Shown piece after piece: positions 50,119-63,500 of a DNA stretch of 64,000 nucleotides. This DNA is from Sphagnum compactum (taxonomy: Eukaryota; Bryophyta; Sphagnopsida; Sphagnales): assembly GCA_965153455.1 (NCBI GenBank), contig OZ234494.1:15934001-15998000 (forward strand). The letters run 5' to 3'. Below the pieces are notes generated by a model. That model worked only from the letters and a program-made list of their open reading frames with translations, was not told where the DNA came from and made no database searches. Position 1 is the stretch's first letter, and every line of letters begins with the position of its first letter. Position numbers and translations under genes: made by a program.

Positions 50119-51800
50119 CCGAATTAGGTTACGTATGTACAAGTTCATATCATTATTGTAATATTTTACCACACCCACCCGAGGACCTAGATGGAGATTG
50201 GTATGCATCCAAATTCCAATCGGACGAAAGTATGTGTATTGCAAGGTGTGCTTGAAACTCCCGGAGCCCGAATTTTCATGGCATTTTTTTTTTTTTGGGG
50301 CATGGCTGAATTGCCACATTGTATGTACCGATCATAATTTGTTCATCAATGACGGTACTTCATCCATATTGTCACAGTGCCCAGGGGGCTGCGCGCATAG
50401 TCAGTCCGGATGTAAATGTACATCCATCCAGTACATTCTATTCCATTAAACTCACTCTCCATGTTGTAAGCCTCTTCCAAGGAAGATGATCATCTATGCA
50501 CCCATGATGGTAAGTCACTCATGGTAAGTAAAAGTTGGTAACCTAATATAATATGACATTTGGTAAAAGTTTGAAGGTAAAAAGCTTATTAAGAGAACTA
50601 GTGACATTAGTGAATCCTAACTAGAGAGGGTTAGGTATGGAGGAATGATATGTTGCAAAACGTTTTTCATTGTCATCTTGTGAGCTTTTCCATTTTGCTC
50701 CCCTTTGTTTGTTTCGAGGTTGTTTAAAAGTCAAGTTGGTGGTGTTGTTGTCGTCATCTTGAGGTTCTAACAACGACGTGTTTCAATTGAGATTTTATTA
50801 CTAATTTTTTTTAAAAATCTTCTTTGTCATGTTATATTCTTATTTCTTTTGATTCTCTTGTAACTTCCTTTATTTTGAACTTGCAAAACAAAGTGTAATA
50901 AGGTTGAAAATGAGCTTCTCATCTTGTTACTTTTCAAGTTTAAATAGTGGTATTATGATCATCTTGCAACTCTTAGCATTGTTGCAAGTTTCATCAACAA
51001 CTTGTTTTCGGTAAACTCCCCTTGTGATCATCTTACATTTGTTATTTTTGTTGCTTTGTTGTTTTAGAAACCCATAGTCACCAATGAAAACTTCAATTTT
51101 TAAGAAACCATAATCTCCAAAGATAGTGAATAATGTAATACCCTCATGTCAATATTAGGGTAGCATACTATGATTTACATTTACACAATGAAACATTTTA
51201 CACAACATCATGTAAATTATGTAAACTCTAACACAACATGAACTCTAAATGTAAATGATTTACACTTATATGATTTTACACAACACGTAAACTAGTCATT
51301 TACACTAAACACATAACACTAGTTTGAACCTCCCATGAATGGCAAATTCATCATGCTTGTTTCATTTATATTTTCTTTATATGTGATGGGTTTAGGTCCT
51401 AGGTTTTGTGTTTTCTCCTCTTAGCGCTCCCCATTGTGCCATCTCCATTTTTTTGAGTGTGGTCTTTTGTTTGGACTTTGGTCCTTTCTTTTTTCTTCTC
51501 TTGTTCCTTTGCCGGGTGTTTTTCCTTTATTTATTTATTTAGGAGGTTGCAAGAGACATAAAATACATTCACCAACTTTATTTAAATCACAATAATACCC
51601 TGAAGTTTTGACCTACCCGGCCAATTTTTGGAAAATACTAAATTTGACAAAGGCATTGAATGAATGCCCTTTGTAATATTAGAAAAGAGTACTGTTACAT
51701 TCTTTCTTTTACCTATATGCCATTTGCCCAACTAATATAGTCTTGGGATTCTTCTTTGCATTTCATAGTACCTTGGCAACTTCAATACATGTTTGTTGAA

Positions 51801-51830
51801 TAATTAATTAATTAATTAGTTAATTAATTT
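51801..51830. repeat. ATTA microsatellite
   Basis: Tandem TAAT/ATTA units with one interruption. Confidence 0.75.
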
Positions 51831-52265
51831 TGAAATTTTCATTTCAAAAAAAAAAAAACCTTGATGGTTCAATATTTTCTTTCACAAAATTTTGTTCTTT
51901 GGATTTATTTTTTCGAGTGACAGTTTAAACATTTCTGAAAATAATATAATTTTGTGTTGGAGCTCCCAAGGTAGTATAGTATACTACCAAGTACCTTGAT
52001 TTTGTGAAGGCTTGTGAGAATTGACACAATCTATGACTAAAAATGTGACAACAAAACTTTGTGTCACCACCCACTTTCGTACATGTTTGTTTCAATATGT
52101 ACAATGACATCTCATAATAAATACACAAATGTCCAATTATGCGTTTGTGGTCTAACCATGCACAATTGCACTCGGAGAAACTCGCCCATCCCCATTCTCT
52201 TCATAGGAGTGCCTAATGAGGGGGTTGAAAAAATTGAGGGTACGACATATGTAGACATAGAGAGA

Positions 52266-52585
52266 ACAAGAGGTGTGTCACGCTATGGCCTTGCCATTTA
52301 TGTTAAAAGGTTTTCTAAGGCAAGAGAAGAATTATGAAATCTCGAGTATTTCACCAAGCAAAAACATAATTTTCAAAAAAATCCTCTACAAGAAACCAAA
52401 AGCCTTCAAAATATTATAACTCTATGATAACTAATCTCAAGTTTGAACACAAGCCAAAATGTTGTCTTTCAAAAGTCCTCATATAAAAAATAGACCTATT
52501 TCTTAGGGGCCAAAATTCCTTAAGCTACTATACTCTATAATGAATCTAAACACAATATCCTTCTTGCCTTGGTAGGCAAGGCCGA
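52266..52585 (-). repeat. Dispersed repeat family A, inverted copy
   Basis: The reverse complement runs GGCCTTGCCTACCAAGGCAA, ATATTGTGTTTAGATTC, GGCTTGTGTTCAAACTTGAG, to GGCAAGGCCATAG and GTGACACACCTCTTGTT. The ends GGCCTTGCC and GGCAAGGCC are a 9-base inverted pair, so the family may have terminal inverted repeats. Confidence 0.85.
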
Positions 52586-52701
52586 CAAAAGAATGCATTT
52601 TGCAATTTCCTCATGGCATGATTTGTTGTGATCTATTTCACTAGTTATTTAGGCCTTTTTTTTGTTTTTTTGTTTTTTTGCAAGCCATGCAACCATATAT
52701 G

Positions 52702-52775
52702 AAGCATATAAACAAGGGAGCTTGAATGTCAAATAATGCATTATTCAACATTCGAGCTCCCTTGTTTATATGCTT
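52702..52775. repeat. 74-bp near-perfect foldback with 37-bp arms
   Basis: The arms 52702-52738 (begins AAGCATATAAACAAGGGAGC) and 52739-52775 pair at 34 of 37 positions, and the centre is the palindrome AATAATGCATTATT. As RNA, one mismatch would be a G:U pair. This is compatible with a young miRNA-like precursor or a TIR-only element. No promoter is evident. Confidence 0.85.
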
Positions 52776-53129
52776 TTGGGCTCCAATTAATTGGTTTTTT
52801 CCATTAACTTCTACTAGTCCGGGATATGTGAGAACTTAAGCTTAAGGGCACAAGGTGTGTGGGTGTGTGTATGTAGGGGTTTCATGAACATATTTTTTGA
52901 TAATCAACAAATACCCTATTCTAGTAATAGGGTGCCAAAGTGGTCCATTAGCCTTTGAAGCCATTAAAGTGGCATGATTGATGACTTGGGCTTTGAACCT
53001 TGAACATCAAGGAACCCTAGATTCTATTGTAGAATCCCAAAGTGTGAAGCAAGGTTGGGTGGTACTAATAACATCTCAAAGCCTTGGGCATGAAGTAGTT
53101 ATAGGCACTATAAATAATTTTTAGGCATT

Positions 53130-53220
53130 GGGCAGGAGGGAGGGCAGGGCAGGGCAGGGTAAAGTCTTTCAACTTCTTACCTTAGTTGGATACTTGAATA
53201 TATATATATATATATATCCA
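53130..53220. repeat. GGGCA and TA short tandem repeats
   Basis: GGCAG units near 53140-53160 and a TA run at 53197-53218. Confidence 0.75.
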
Positions 53221-53509
53221 CCCAAATGACGGGTAAGGGTTAGGTGCCCAAATCAAAATGAGCACAAATCCATCACTAGTTTTGTCCACCAAATGTTTTT
53301 CTTGTAGTGCATTGTGATTATGAACATGCCTTTCATTAAAAATTTCAATACCTTGAGGATGGGATTTTAAAAACTAATTATTACCGGCTTTGAATTGTTT
53401 TGCACTATTTGTGTTTTTAAAAAATGTTTATATCAAATCTACTAGTGTAGCATGGCTGTTGGTGGCCCAAGTGTGAATCGGTTACCCAACTAATTTTTCT
53501 TTTCAAAAT

Positions 53510-53645
53510 CATTTTTTGTAATTTAATTGAATTTTTAATGACAAAAATTACTCAAAATTCAATATCTCTCATACCTTACATCTAAACATTTCCAACTTAC
53601 CTTCATTAAATCCTTCTAATTAAGGGCTTTCCAACAATGTCAAGA
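53510..53645 (+). repeat. Dispersed repeat pair B, copy 2
   Basis: ATTGAATTTTTAATGACAAA, CAAAATTCAATATCTCTCAT and GGGCTTTCCAACAATG match copy 1 at 47190-47335 in order and orientation. Confidence 0.65.
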
Positions 53646-54105
53646 GTATGCTCAAATTCCTTTTTTAAAGAGGCACAAAGCAAGGATTTAGTAAATGATC
53701 TAATTTTCAACAATTGTTAACATTCTAAAATTACTCAACAATTGTCACTTTAAGTTAATTTTTGATTATTTGTTTTTCTTTGTCTTTAAACATCATTGCA
53801 TGGAACCTTTTCTTCCTACCTTTAGCCATGAATGCACCCAAGACTAAAAAAGGAAGATCTTGCTCAATTGGTTGTGAATGTGATTGTTGCATATCTCATA
53901 AATACTTGGGAAAAAAACGGATTAGTGATAGTCCATGACAACTATATATGTGCACAAATTGGAAAATTGGAAGCATAGAACCAATGACAACTATTAAATA
54001 ACTCGTGGGTGCATTACAAGATGTGCAACTATCATGGATATCACCAATGTTTTTGTTTTTTCAAATTCATGAAGTCGGTGGGTTAGCAATCATGCACAAT
54101 AGGAC

Positions 54106-54123
54106 TTAGCCAAATTTGGCTAA
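54106..54123. repeat. 18-bp perfect palindrome TTAGCCAAATTTGGCTAA
   Basis: Same core as the TAGCCA...TGGCTA blocks at 9444 and 21079, but without their shared flank. Confidence 0.7.
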
Positions 54124-55485
54124 AGTTCAAAGGGGGAAGTAGAAATATTTAACATTCCTAGTATAATTTGGCGACTTGTTGGAACCTATTCTCTAAATAT
54201 GGTAATTTCAAATTAGTTTCCCCTTCATAATGTGATCACTTGGGCCTATTTTTTCCCAAAAAAAAATCCCCTATGTATATCTTTCATGCATTCTTTTTTT
54301 GGGCCAAGTTGTAAAAATCCACCCCCGAAAAAAGAAAAACCAAAACCATCAAGGTTATCACATAGTTGTTGCAAATGCTTGTGTGAGCACTTTTAAAATT
54401 ATGTTGGAAAATTTAGGATTAGCCTAAAAATTGATATCCCATACCATGGGTTTATCATGAAGATAAATTCAAATTTTGTAATAAGTGGCATTTTTATCCA
54501 CCATGATTTCATCAATGATAATGAACTTATTCAAGTTTTTGATTTTTACAAACTAGAAACAAGTTTAATCATCTTAAGTAGTTGATTTTTGGTGAGGACT
54601 AATCAATGTAAATGTTAGAGTTTTCTACTCCATTTAGGCACATTCAAAATCGTAGGAACCATAATCACTCCTTTATCCAAGGATCAAAGGTCCTTTGGCC
54701 CCAATCACTTTTCATGCATCTAGAAATTTATATTATTTCTTTTGCAAATCTCTAAATGGACCATACCAAACTACATGTATTATATCATGGTCCACCTTCT
54801 TATATTGATATAAAAACATATATACAGCATGTACATTATACAACATTTACTTATGACAAAAAATTTCTAAAATATACACTTATTACAAAATTAAAACCTT
54901 TTAAAATATTTTTTTTGGTCATTCATATTAATCATTTAGCACAACTTGCCATGATTATCATGATTCAAATGACATCAAATTAACATATTTTTCTTCTATT
55001 TTTTGTATTTTTCATTGACTTTAATGTCTTTCTTTTGGTACTTAACATTGTGAATGTGCCCATTTCTATGTAATTGTTTATCAAGTTGTGGAGGAATCGA
55101 GTACAATGGCATCATTCATTAATCTTTCGATGGTTTGAAATGATATGATACAAAGTAAAAGGACTTAACAAAAAATATGAAAAACCAAGTTGTTTTAATT
55201 TTGGAACATTTTTGGCCTTTCTTCAAATTTATAATGCAAGGAAAGCTCATAACATTTTTTCTCTTATGTTATTGTTTTAAAATCCTCTACTTAATTTTTT
55301 AATATATTGGTCAAGAACACAAATTGTTCTTGGTATTGAAAATTATGATAAGAAACCCTTCTTGCTTTTGCTTTTAAAATGTAATTAGCATTGATCTCAT
55401 CCTACATTTAATATGGCAAAAATCATAGTGCAAATGATGAAGATTGTAATATGAATATTTGTAAAAATTAATTGTTAATTAAAGA

Positions 55486-55512
55486 GGGGGGGGGGGGGGT
55501 GGGGGGGGGGGG
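55486..55512. repeat. Poly-G tract (14 G, T, 12 G)
   Basis: Twenty-six G in 27 bases within very AT-rich DNA. It is capable of forming a G-quadruplex, or it may be partly an assembly or polymerase artefact. Confidence 0.8.
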
Positions 55513-58500
55513 ACACTTTTCTTTGAATTTCTGAAATTTATGAGTAAAAAAAGGTTCAATACATTGGTTTTTGGTTACAATTTGTAATTTAATTAATTCT
55601 ATAATAGGATTTTTTAATTTTGAAAACCAAGATGTAAAATCAATATCAAATATGTGTTAATCCCATGTATTAGAAATAGAAAATATATAATATATGTACT
55701 AAAGATTATAGGTGTTAATTGTTAGTAATTTGATTAATAGGTTAATAACTACATTAGTATTAATAAATAAACTAGAATTGAATGTGAAGTAACATGTAGT
55801 GAAAAATCCCTTCACATCATTGATAATTGAACCATTTTAAACAAACTTATATTTTAGACAAATATTTTACTCTACCACCTCCTAATTATTTAAATGAAAG
55901 ATATGTTAAGTAAATATGGTATATTGAAAAAAAATTTGTAACTAAGATTGATATTTGGTTCTAATTTCTTAAATATCAAAAAAATCATTTTTTTGGCAAC
56001 AATGTATTGAAATTTAATAAAATTAAAATCCTTAAATGATGAAAAAAAATTTAAAATGTATGGGTTTAGGGTTGTGAACTATAGTTTTGGAGCCCATTTC
56101 TCTCATTCCCTTTGCTTCAAGATTTTGGTGTTTGTTTGGTAAATTCAAAACAAAATTTCAATGTGTTTTTTTTTTCAAAAACAAATGCACCAATAGCAAC
56201 AACAATAGATGATGCCAATATTTTTCCACTTCTTCATCATGGACTCTTCTTTCCATATCACAAGATAACAATAACACAAATGATGAACATTTTGTATTCA
56301 TACAAAGGAAACAATAGTAGAAAAGTTCATTAAATTGATGTTTGTTATGAACATGGTTTGTGTTTGTTGTGAGAAACCTGAAGGTTTTTTTTCCCTTGTG
56401 GATTCGCAAGACCTTATGATAACAAAAAGTAAAATAAAATAGTCTCTAACCATGGCCCAAGGTGGGAACATAGTAAAATGTACACAAATAATGAATTTAT
56501 TTGATTTTATCAAGTATCATGCATATGGGAACGTAAAAGTAGCATCAAAATTTGTGGGCAAACCCATCCTTGGGTGGTACCATTAGGAACCATCTTAAGG
56601 AATGGTTAAGGAACCAAAAAGTGGCCAAATCATTTTCCTAGGCCCTTTCCTTTAAATGTTTTCAAAATTATAATTTTATTTTTCCACGTTTATCCATTTC
56701 ATGCCTTATTATATGGCTTGAAGCTTATTTTGGAATTTTAAGAATGAAGATTGTTAAAATTTTGTATTCCTAATAGAAATGGCCCCTTAAAAAAATCAAT
56801 AGCCTTCACTTTGAAAATTCATAATTAAATTATACTTACTCAATTAATTACCTAATTAAAATTAAAAATAAAATTATTTCAAAATTAATTTAGGAAAAAA
56901 TTCCCTAAAAGAATTTCAAATTTGTGTTATTGACTAAAAATTTCAAGAAATGGAAGTAGCATTGTGTTCCTAATTTTTTTTCAAAATGCAATGATTAGGA
57001 ATATCAAAATACACAATATCATTTAAATTATTGAAATTTCAAAATCTATGGAACTAAATAGATGTACCCACTAAAAAGATTATGAAAAAAATTATTTAAG
57101 TGTTTCCTATGATTTTGTAAAGTTCAATGAGTTTAGGAAATCAAGGTGTGACATTTCTAATGGTACCACCTAATGATGGGTTTGTTCGAGTGAAAGTACA
57201 CTATAAAGAATTGTTGAATTGTTTTAAGTCAATGAAAAATTACTTGCAAAAAATTAAAAATGAAAACTAAAAAAAAATCAAAAGTAGATTCCAAAAATGA
57301 TGAAAACTTTAATTTTTTTGATACTTTTTACAATATATTCAATTGAATATGTATATGTTTGGTTGGGATGTAAAGATGATTACATTATTGAAGTTGAATC
57401 AAAATTTTGTTCTACTCTTATGTATTTGTTAAAACCTATTTCATTTGTACTTTGCAAAAGTCCACATTGTAAAAAATAGATTGCAAAAGCTACTTGTATT
57501 TTGACAAACTTAGTTTCAACCTACTTTTACAATGTGAAAATTGAAAATTAATGCACAATAGTGAAAAAATATCTTTGTTTTTCCATTTGTGTAAAAGATC
57601 CACCCTATAATTTTTTACAATGGCTTTTGTTGCTACTTTCAATTTACTTGCATTCAACCTTGACAAGGTAAATTATGTGTTCACTTTATTTTACATACAC
57701 CCCATTGTGTGTATCCTTGTTATAGATATTACATATTGTTGTATTTGTTGCAAATCCATAATATTATTTGTTAACTTTACACTTTTTATTTGTAATCCCC
57801 TTATTATTGTAATGCAAAAGAAAAAGAAGAAAAAGAAGAAGCTCCTTAATAGTTTTCGCATAAGCTTAATCAATGGCAATTTATTTGTTGTGTCCAAAGA
57901 ATGCAGATGAAAAGACTTTGTAATATTTGACTTCAAACAAGACATCTTCACTTTAGAATGTAAAGTATGTATGCTTGTTTAATTTCCCCATGTTTTCTTT
58001 AGAAATAAAAAAGCAAACCAATTTGTAATGCAATAATTAAGTTTTTCATAAGTACCAAGAAATTGCTAGAATCATGAAGTTTTATGTGTTCCTACCTAAA
58101 AATAGATACTTTCTTTTTTTTGGCCTTTCAAAGGATGAAACCCCATCCACATTCCACTTGAAAAAATTCTTATATCCATTGAAGAAATGTTGGCTTGAAG
58201 AGAAGCACAAGTCACCACAACAATGTAATAGAAATTATCAAACATCCCTTACATTAATTGGTCATTGGAGCATTAAATGACCAACCATGCAACATGTACA
58301 TCTACATGATTACTAATTACCTTTATTTATAATAACACATGAAAGAGCTAAACCCAAATGCACACATTATGAAGTTCATGGCCATTTCTTTTGTAAATGG
58401 CATCAAATAAAAGTGGATGATGAATTTTTTCAATGCTTTAGTACTTGGGTCACCTTGATGAATAATTTGTTAAATAGGAGAATGAACTTGACTGCATTTC

Positions 58501-59309
58501 CATCTTCACACTTGTAATTCTCTTCATTATTACAACCATGTATATGAATATGAGTATCATGTTATTCATTTTTAAACATGCGTTTTAAACATATGGTGGA
58601 ATCATTTGCAACAAAATTTTGTTTTGATTCTACCACCTTCTTTCAAGAAACTTCTTACCATTGAAATTTATTATTAACTTAATAACCATGGAAGAAAAAT
58701 TAATAATAGCACATGTGCAATTTTCATTTTTTTCACATGCATCATGTTTGATCCAACATGGTTAAATGGAGTAACTAAATATTAGAAATTGTTAATGGGC
58801 AAGTTCATCTAGAACTAATAAATTTAGATGGTATCCCAATAATCCCTAATTACTGGTGGTAGATGAAAGTTTTTATTGCTTCCTAGTTACTTATGTAGTG
58901 AAATTACTATTTTTATTTAATTTTACAAGGGGAAAATGACATTACCTTGTCACCTCACTTGAATTAACTTAGGAGAAAATTAGGATGGAGGCAAAAAAAT
59001 AGAAGAAGATATAATTGGTGTAGTGGGTGGAAATCCTTGTGGGGATTCTCCTTTCCCCATCCTTCTTATGTATGTGTTTTTGGTGGATTTAGAGGAAGTT
59101 TAGAGGAAGAGGAAAAAACTTATTTGTATTTGGAACTAATTGGGAAGTTAAAAAATGTGTTTGGTTTTGTGAAGATTACCTCCTTGTACTTCCATACTTA
59201 TTTTTTATGTTTTATTTTATTTAGTTAATTATGTCAAGGTGCAAATGGGATACAATGAGCCAACATGATTACTAAAATGAAGGACTATATGTTTTTTTTC
59301 TCAATTTTT

Positions 59310-60000
59310 TTTTTCCCATATGAATGAATTTTGGAATAATGTTTTTTGCAACTTGTTATAACAAATGTTTATAGTTGTCCAAGTACATGACATGTTTTTT
59401 TCTTCATCATTTTTAAATAAATATGAAAATATGAAAGTGTTTTGATTCCTTGTGAATGTAGTGTTTCGTCTTTAAAAATGATAATAATTTCAAATCATAA
59501 CCATTTTTTATTTTTGTACATTTTTATGTTTTCTTGTATAATAAATTACAACTTTTCTTAACACATCATGTAAATTTTACCCCATTTATGTGTGACAAAG
59601 GACTTTTGAAAATTTTAAATTTTGGATCAATTTTGGAAAGTTTTTTGAATTTTTAAAGTTTTAAAACTCCACATATTTTAGGATTGAGTGTTTTTTTAAT
59701 GTGATTAATAGGTATTTATCCTTTTAAAAATTTTCCCATCAAAATTTGTTTTTATTATATGAGTCCTTTTGATAGTCCTTTGCAAAATTGACTCTTGTCT
59801 AATGCATTGCTGTGCATTTTTAGAGGTCCTAAATCAAAACTTAAACTGAAAATTCATCAAATGGATTTTTGGTTTGAAATCCTTAACATTCATATGAATG
59901 AAAAAGTAATAACTTGCCATGATTACCATGGCTTTAAATGACAAAAGAAAAATATTTATCGAATTTTGACTATTTTTTCGATGCCCTTTTTGGCTCATTG
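59310..60000 (+). repeat. Dispersed repeat of about 680 bp, copy 2
   Basis: Homologous in block order to 30890-31575, for example GTAGTGTTTCGTCTTTAAAAA, TGACAAAGGACTTTTGAAA, GAGTCCTTTTGATAGTCC, AACTTGCCATGATTACCATGG and GATGCCCTTTTTGGCTC. It ends about 250 bases before the chromovirus LTR. Confidence 0.75.
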
Positions 60001-60254
60001 TATTGTGACTACACCTGTCAATAGTTTTTTTTTACTTTTTAGATACATGTGCTGAAAGAATGCAAAAAACCTTCTAAGAAGTTGGAATGATGTTACAAGA
60101 AAGCATGAAGGACCTTGTTAATAATTTCCAGGTTGTATAGAAGGCAATAGTAATGGTAGCAATGTTTATAGTACTTTTTTAATGTTCTTTATGTATTTCA
60201 TGGGATTTGTAATAAATGTTCTTTGTTCTTTATATATTCCTAAGAGGTAATTAC

Positions 60255-60521
60255 TGTTATGGACCGACTACAAACAAGTGGAGAATTACTAGACAAGACA
60301 AGCTTTATTGACCCATCAACTGGTGTTGATCTGCTAAAGGGTTGTTCCCCAGACTATCTCCTTTTATAACCCTGAGCCATACTAGTCCCAAAATATCCTA
60401 GGCCATGATATTGCCAAAAGTATCCCAAAATATCCTAGGCCATGATATTGCCAAAAGTATCCCAAAATATCCTAGGACATGACATTGCCAAAAGTATCCC
60501 AAAATATCTTAGGCCATGACA
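60255..60521 (-). repeat. 3' LTR of the chromovirus (267 bp)
   Basis: On the minus strand it begins TGTCATGG directly after the polypurine tract region and ends CCATAACA, giving the canonical TG...CA. It contains a TATA-like TTATAAAAGG (60360-60369) and an AATAAA poly(A) signal (60304-60309). The flank ATTAC (60250-60254) is the candidate target duplication. The 5' LTR needed to confirm it is outside the window. Confidence 0.85.
60387..60521. repeat. 37-bp tandem repeat in the LTR, about 3.6 copies
   Basis: Units begin CCCAAAATATCCTAGG at 60387, 60424, 60461 and 60498 (variant CCCAAAATATCTTAGG), exactly 37 bases apart. Copies differ by a few substitutions. They occupy the first half of the LTR (U3), where they would lie upstream of the TATA box. 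Confidence 0.92.
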
Positions 60522-63500
60522 TTATCCTCTCTTCAAGCGACATCTTCCAGATGGAGCTGGTTTGTTAGGATACCGTTGGTGAAACCGATTAACTAAGTCT
60601 TGGGCATGAACTAGGTTTCCAGCAGGCTCCCAAGTAGCTTCAGAAGGAGGATAACCTCGCCAAAAGACAAGGTACAAGAGCTTTTCACAAATCTTCTTGG
60701 AGTCCAAGACCTCCTGAACTTCAAACTCTTCTTGGCCTTCAATTTCGACTGGAGCTAGGGGTTCTTGATGACGTTCTGGGATCGGGTTTTCATGATAGGG
60801 CTCAAGCAGGGAGACATGGAAAACATTGTGGATTTTGAACTGGGGTGGAAGCTCCAACTGGCAAGCCACTAGACCAACCAATTTGGTGATTTTGAAAGGT
60901 CCGAGGCGCTTGTAATCCAACTTGGCACATGGGCGAGTGGTAGCAATGTTCTTTCTGAGAAGCCAGACCTTGTCTCCAACCTTGAAGTTTGGATGGTCCT
61001 TGCGTCGACGGTCTGCTTGCTTCTTTTGCCACTCCTGTGTTAGCTTGAGTTTTGCCATAAGGTTCTGTTGAACCTGTCCAAGCCTCGTGGCCCTTTCTTC
61101 AGCCGAGGGGTTTACGGAGTCTCCAGGAATTTCAAGGTTAAACCTGGGATGAAAACCGTAATTGGCAAAGAATGGACTGATCCCGGTCGATGCATGTGTT
61201 GTGTTATTATAAGCAAACTCTGCTTGAGATAGTAGGTCCAACCAGTCGTCCTGTTGGTAGTTCACAGTGCAGCGAAGGTATTGCTCGAGTGTCTGGTTTG
61301 TCCGTTCGGTTTGTCCATCTGTCTCAGGGTGGAAAGCTGAAGATAGCCGAATGTCAACTCCAAGAAGCTCGAATAGACGATGCCAGAACTTGGATGCAAA
61401 CTGAGGACTTTTGTCGGACACAATTTCCTCGGGGAGTCCATGTAGTCGGACGATCCCGTCCAGAATTAACTGAGCTGTCTCTTCTGCCGTGATTGACTTG
61501 GAACAAGGGGTGAAATGGGCCATTTTGGTGAGCCGATCGACCACAACCAGTATTGAATTCTTGGTTCTGACAGTAGGGAGGTCCGTGATGAAGTCCATTG
61601 CAATAGATCCCCAAGGTCGGCTAGGAATCGACAGAGGCTGTAGGAGTCCAAACGGGCGATGCCTGGGAGCCTTGGATCGAGCACATGTATCACAAGACTT
61701 GACATACTCCCGTAGCATCTTGTTCATTTTGGGCCACCAGTAAGTCCTTGACACTAGTTCGTGAGTCCGTGCCATTCCAAAGTGACCTGCTAGGGTGTTG
61801 TTGTGGCATTCTTTCAGGATTTTTAGGCGTATAGGTCCTTCGGGTACATAAATCAAGTTATTTCGAAGGAGAAGTCCGTCTTGCTGCTCAAACTGATCCA
61901 AGTCATCACGATTTGGGTTCCTTGGTCGTTCCTGGAGTTCCTTCTTGATGTTGGTAGCCCAGGTGTCTTCCTCAGTTGCCATCTTGATGTCCCTGACAAG
62001 GTATGAGTCTGGGAGGGTGTTGATTGTTGCTGCAACTCGAAATTGCTCGAGGTTGAGTAAAGTCTGGTTCTGCTGGCCGTAGGCCTCATCCCCCGCTCGA
62101 AGTTCATATTCTGAACGACGAGATAGCGCGTCAGCTTTCCCTTGCTGGGTGCCGGGTTGATACAGAATCACAAAGTCGAAATTAGCTAGGAAGATAGACC
62201 AGCGTGCCTAGTGACGATTTAAGGTCCGAGTAGTTGTGAAATAAAGGAGATTCTTGTGATCTGTCAGAACTTGGACTCGATGTTGAGCTCCGGCAAGATA
62301 CGGTCTCCACTGCTCGAATGCCGTGATGATTGCCAGGAGTTCCTTATCGTAGACCTGGTAGTTGATTTCGGCACTGGTTAACTTTCGTGAATAGAAAGCA
62401 ACTGGATGCAACAACCCATCTATTCCAAATTGAGATAGAATAGCTCCCAAGGCAAAATCTGAAGCGTCCGTTTCCACAATGAATGGCTTGGCAGGATCGG
62501 GATGTATCAGGATGGGTGCAGAGGTGAATGCCATCTTGAGAGTATCAAAAGCAGCCTGGGCCGTTGGATTCCACGAGAAGGGCTTGTCTTTGCAAGTTAG
62601 GGTTATTAACAGTGTTGTGATCTTGGAGTAGCCTTTGATAAACCGACGATAGAAGTTGGCAAACCCTAGGAAACGTTGAACGTCCTTGACCGAGGATGGA
62701 ATAGCCCAACACTGGATGGTCTCGACCTTTGATTTGTCCATGAAAATGCCATCTGGAGAGATCACGTAGTCAAGGAACGCCACTGAAGATTTGTCGAATT
62801 CACATTTTTCCAACTTGGCGTATAAGCCATGCTCCCGGAGCGTCGCAAGCACCAATCGTACATGTTTGTCGTGGGTTTCCTGGTCCTTGGAAAAGATTAA
62901 AATGTCATCCAAATAGACCACGACAAATTCGTCCATGTAATCCCGGAAGATATCATTCATCAGATGCTGAAAGACTGCGGGTGCATTGGTGAGGCCGAAG
63001 GGCATGACCGTGTATTCGAAGTGGCCGTAGCGTGTGCGGAAAGCTGTCTTCCATTCATCACCGGGGCGAATCCTGAGTAAGTTGTAGGCTCCACGGAGGT
63101 CAAGCTTGGTGAAGATCTTCCCGGTACGTAGTCGATCTAGGAGACCTGAAATCAAGGGCAAGGGATATCGATTCTTTTTGGTTATCTTGTTGAATCCACG
63201 ATAATCCACAAAGAGTCGAAGGGAGCCATCCTTCTTCTTGACAAACAAAATTGGGGCGCCGGCTGGAGACTTGGAATGCTGAATGAACCCCTTGGCAAGA
63301 TTTTCAGTAAGGTAATCACGCAGGGCTTGGAGTTCCGGTTCCAATAGGCCATAGATAGGACCAAAGGGTGGTGAGTGTCCTTCTTCTAGATCAATCGAGC
63401 AGTCATATGGACTATGGGCGGGGAGCTGATCAGCATTAATCTTTTCAAAAACATCAACAAAGTCCTTATACTTCTCGGGAAGTTTGACAAGTGTTGGTTC

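Larger units (their letters stand above)
53650..59300. other. AT-rich gene desert segment
   Basis: No gene recognised. It holds an 18-base perfect palindrome (54106-54123) and a long G tract (55486-55512), both listed separately. Confidence 0.55.
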
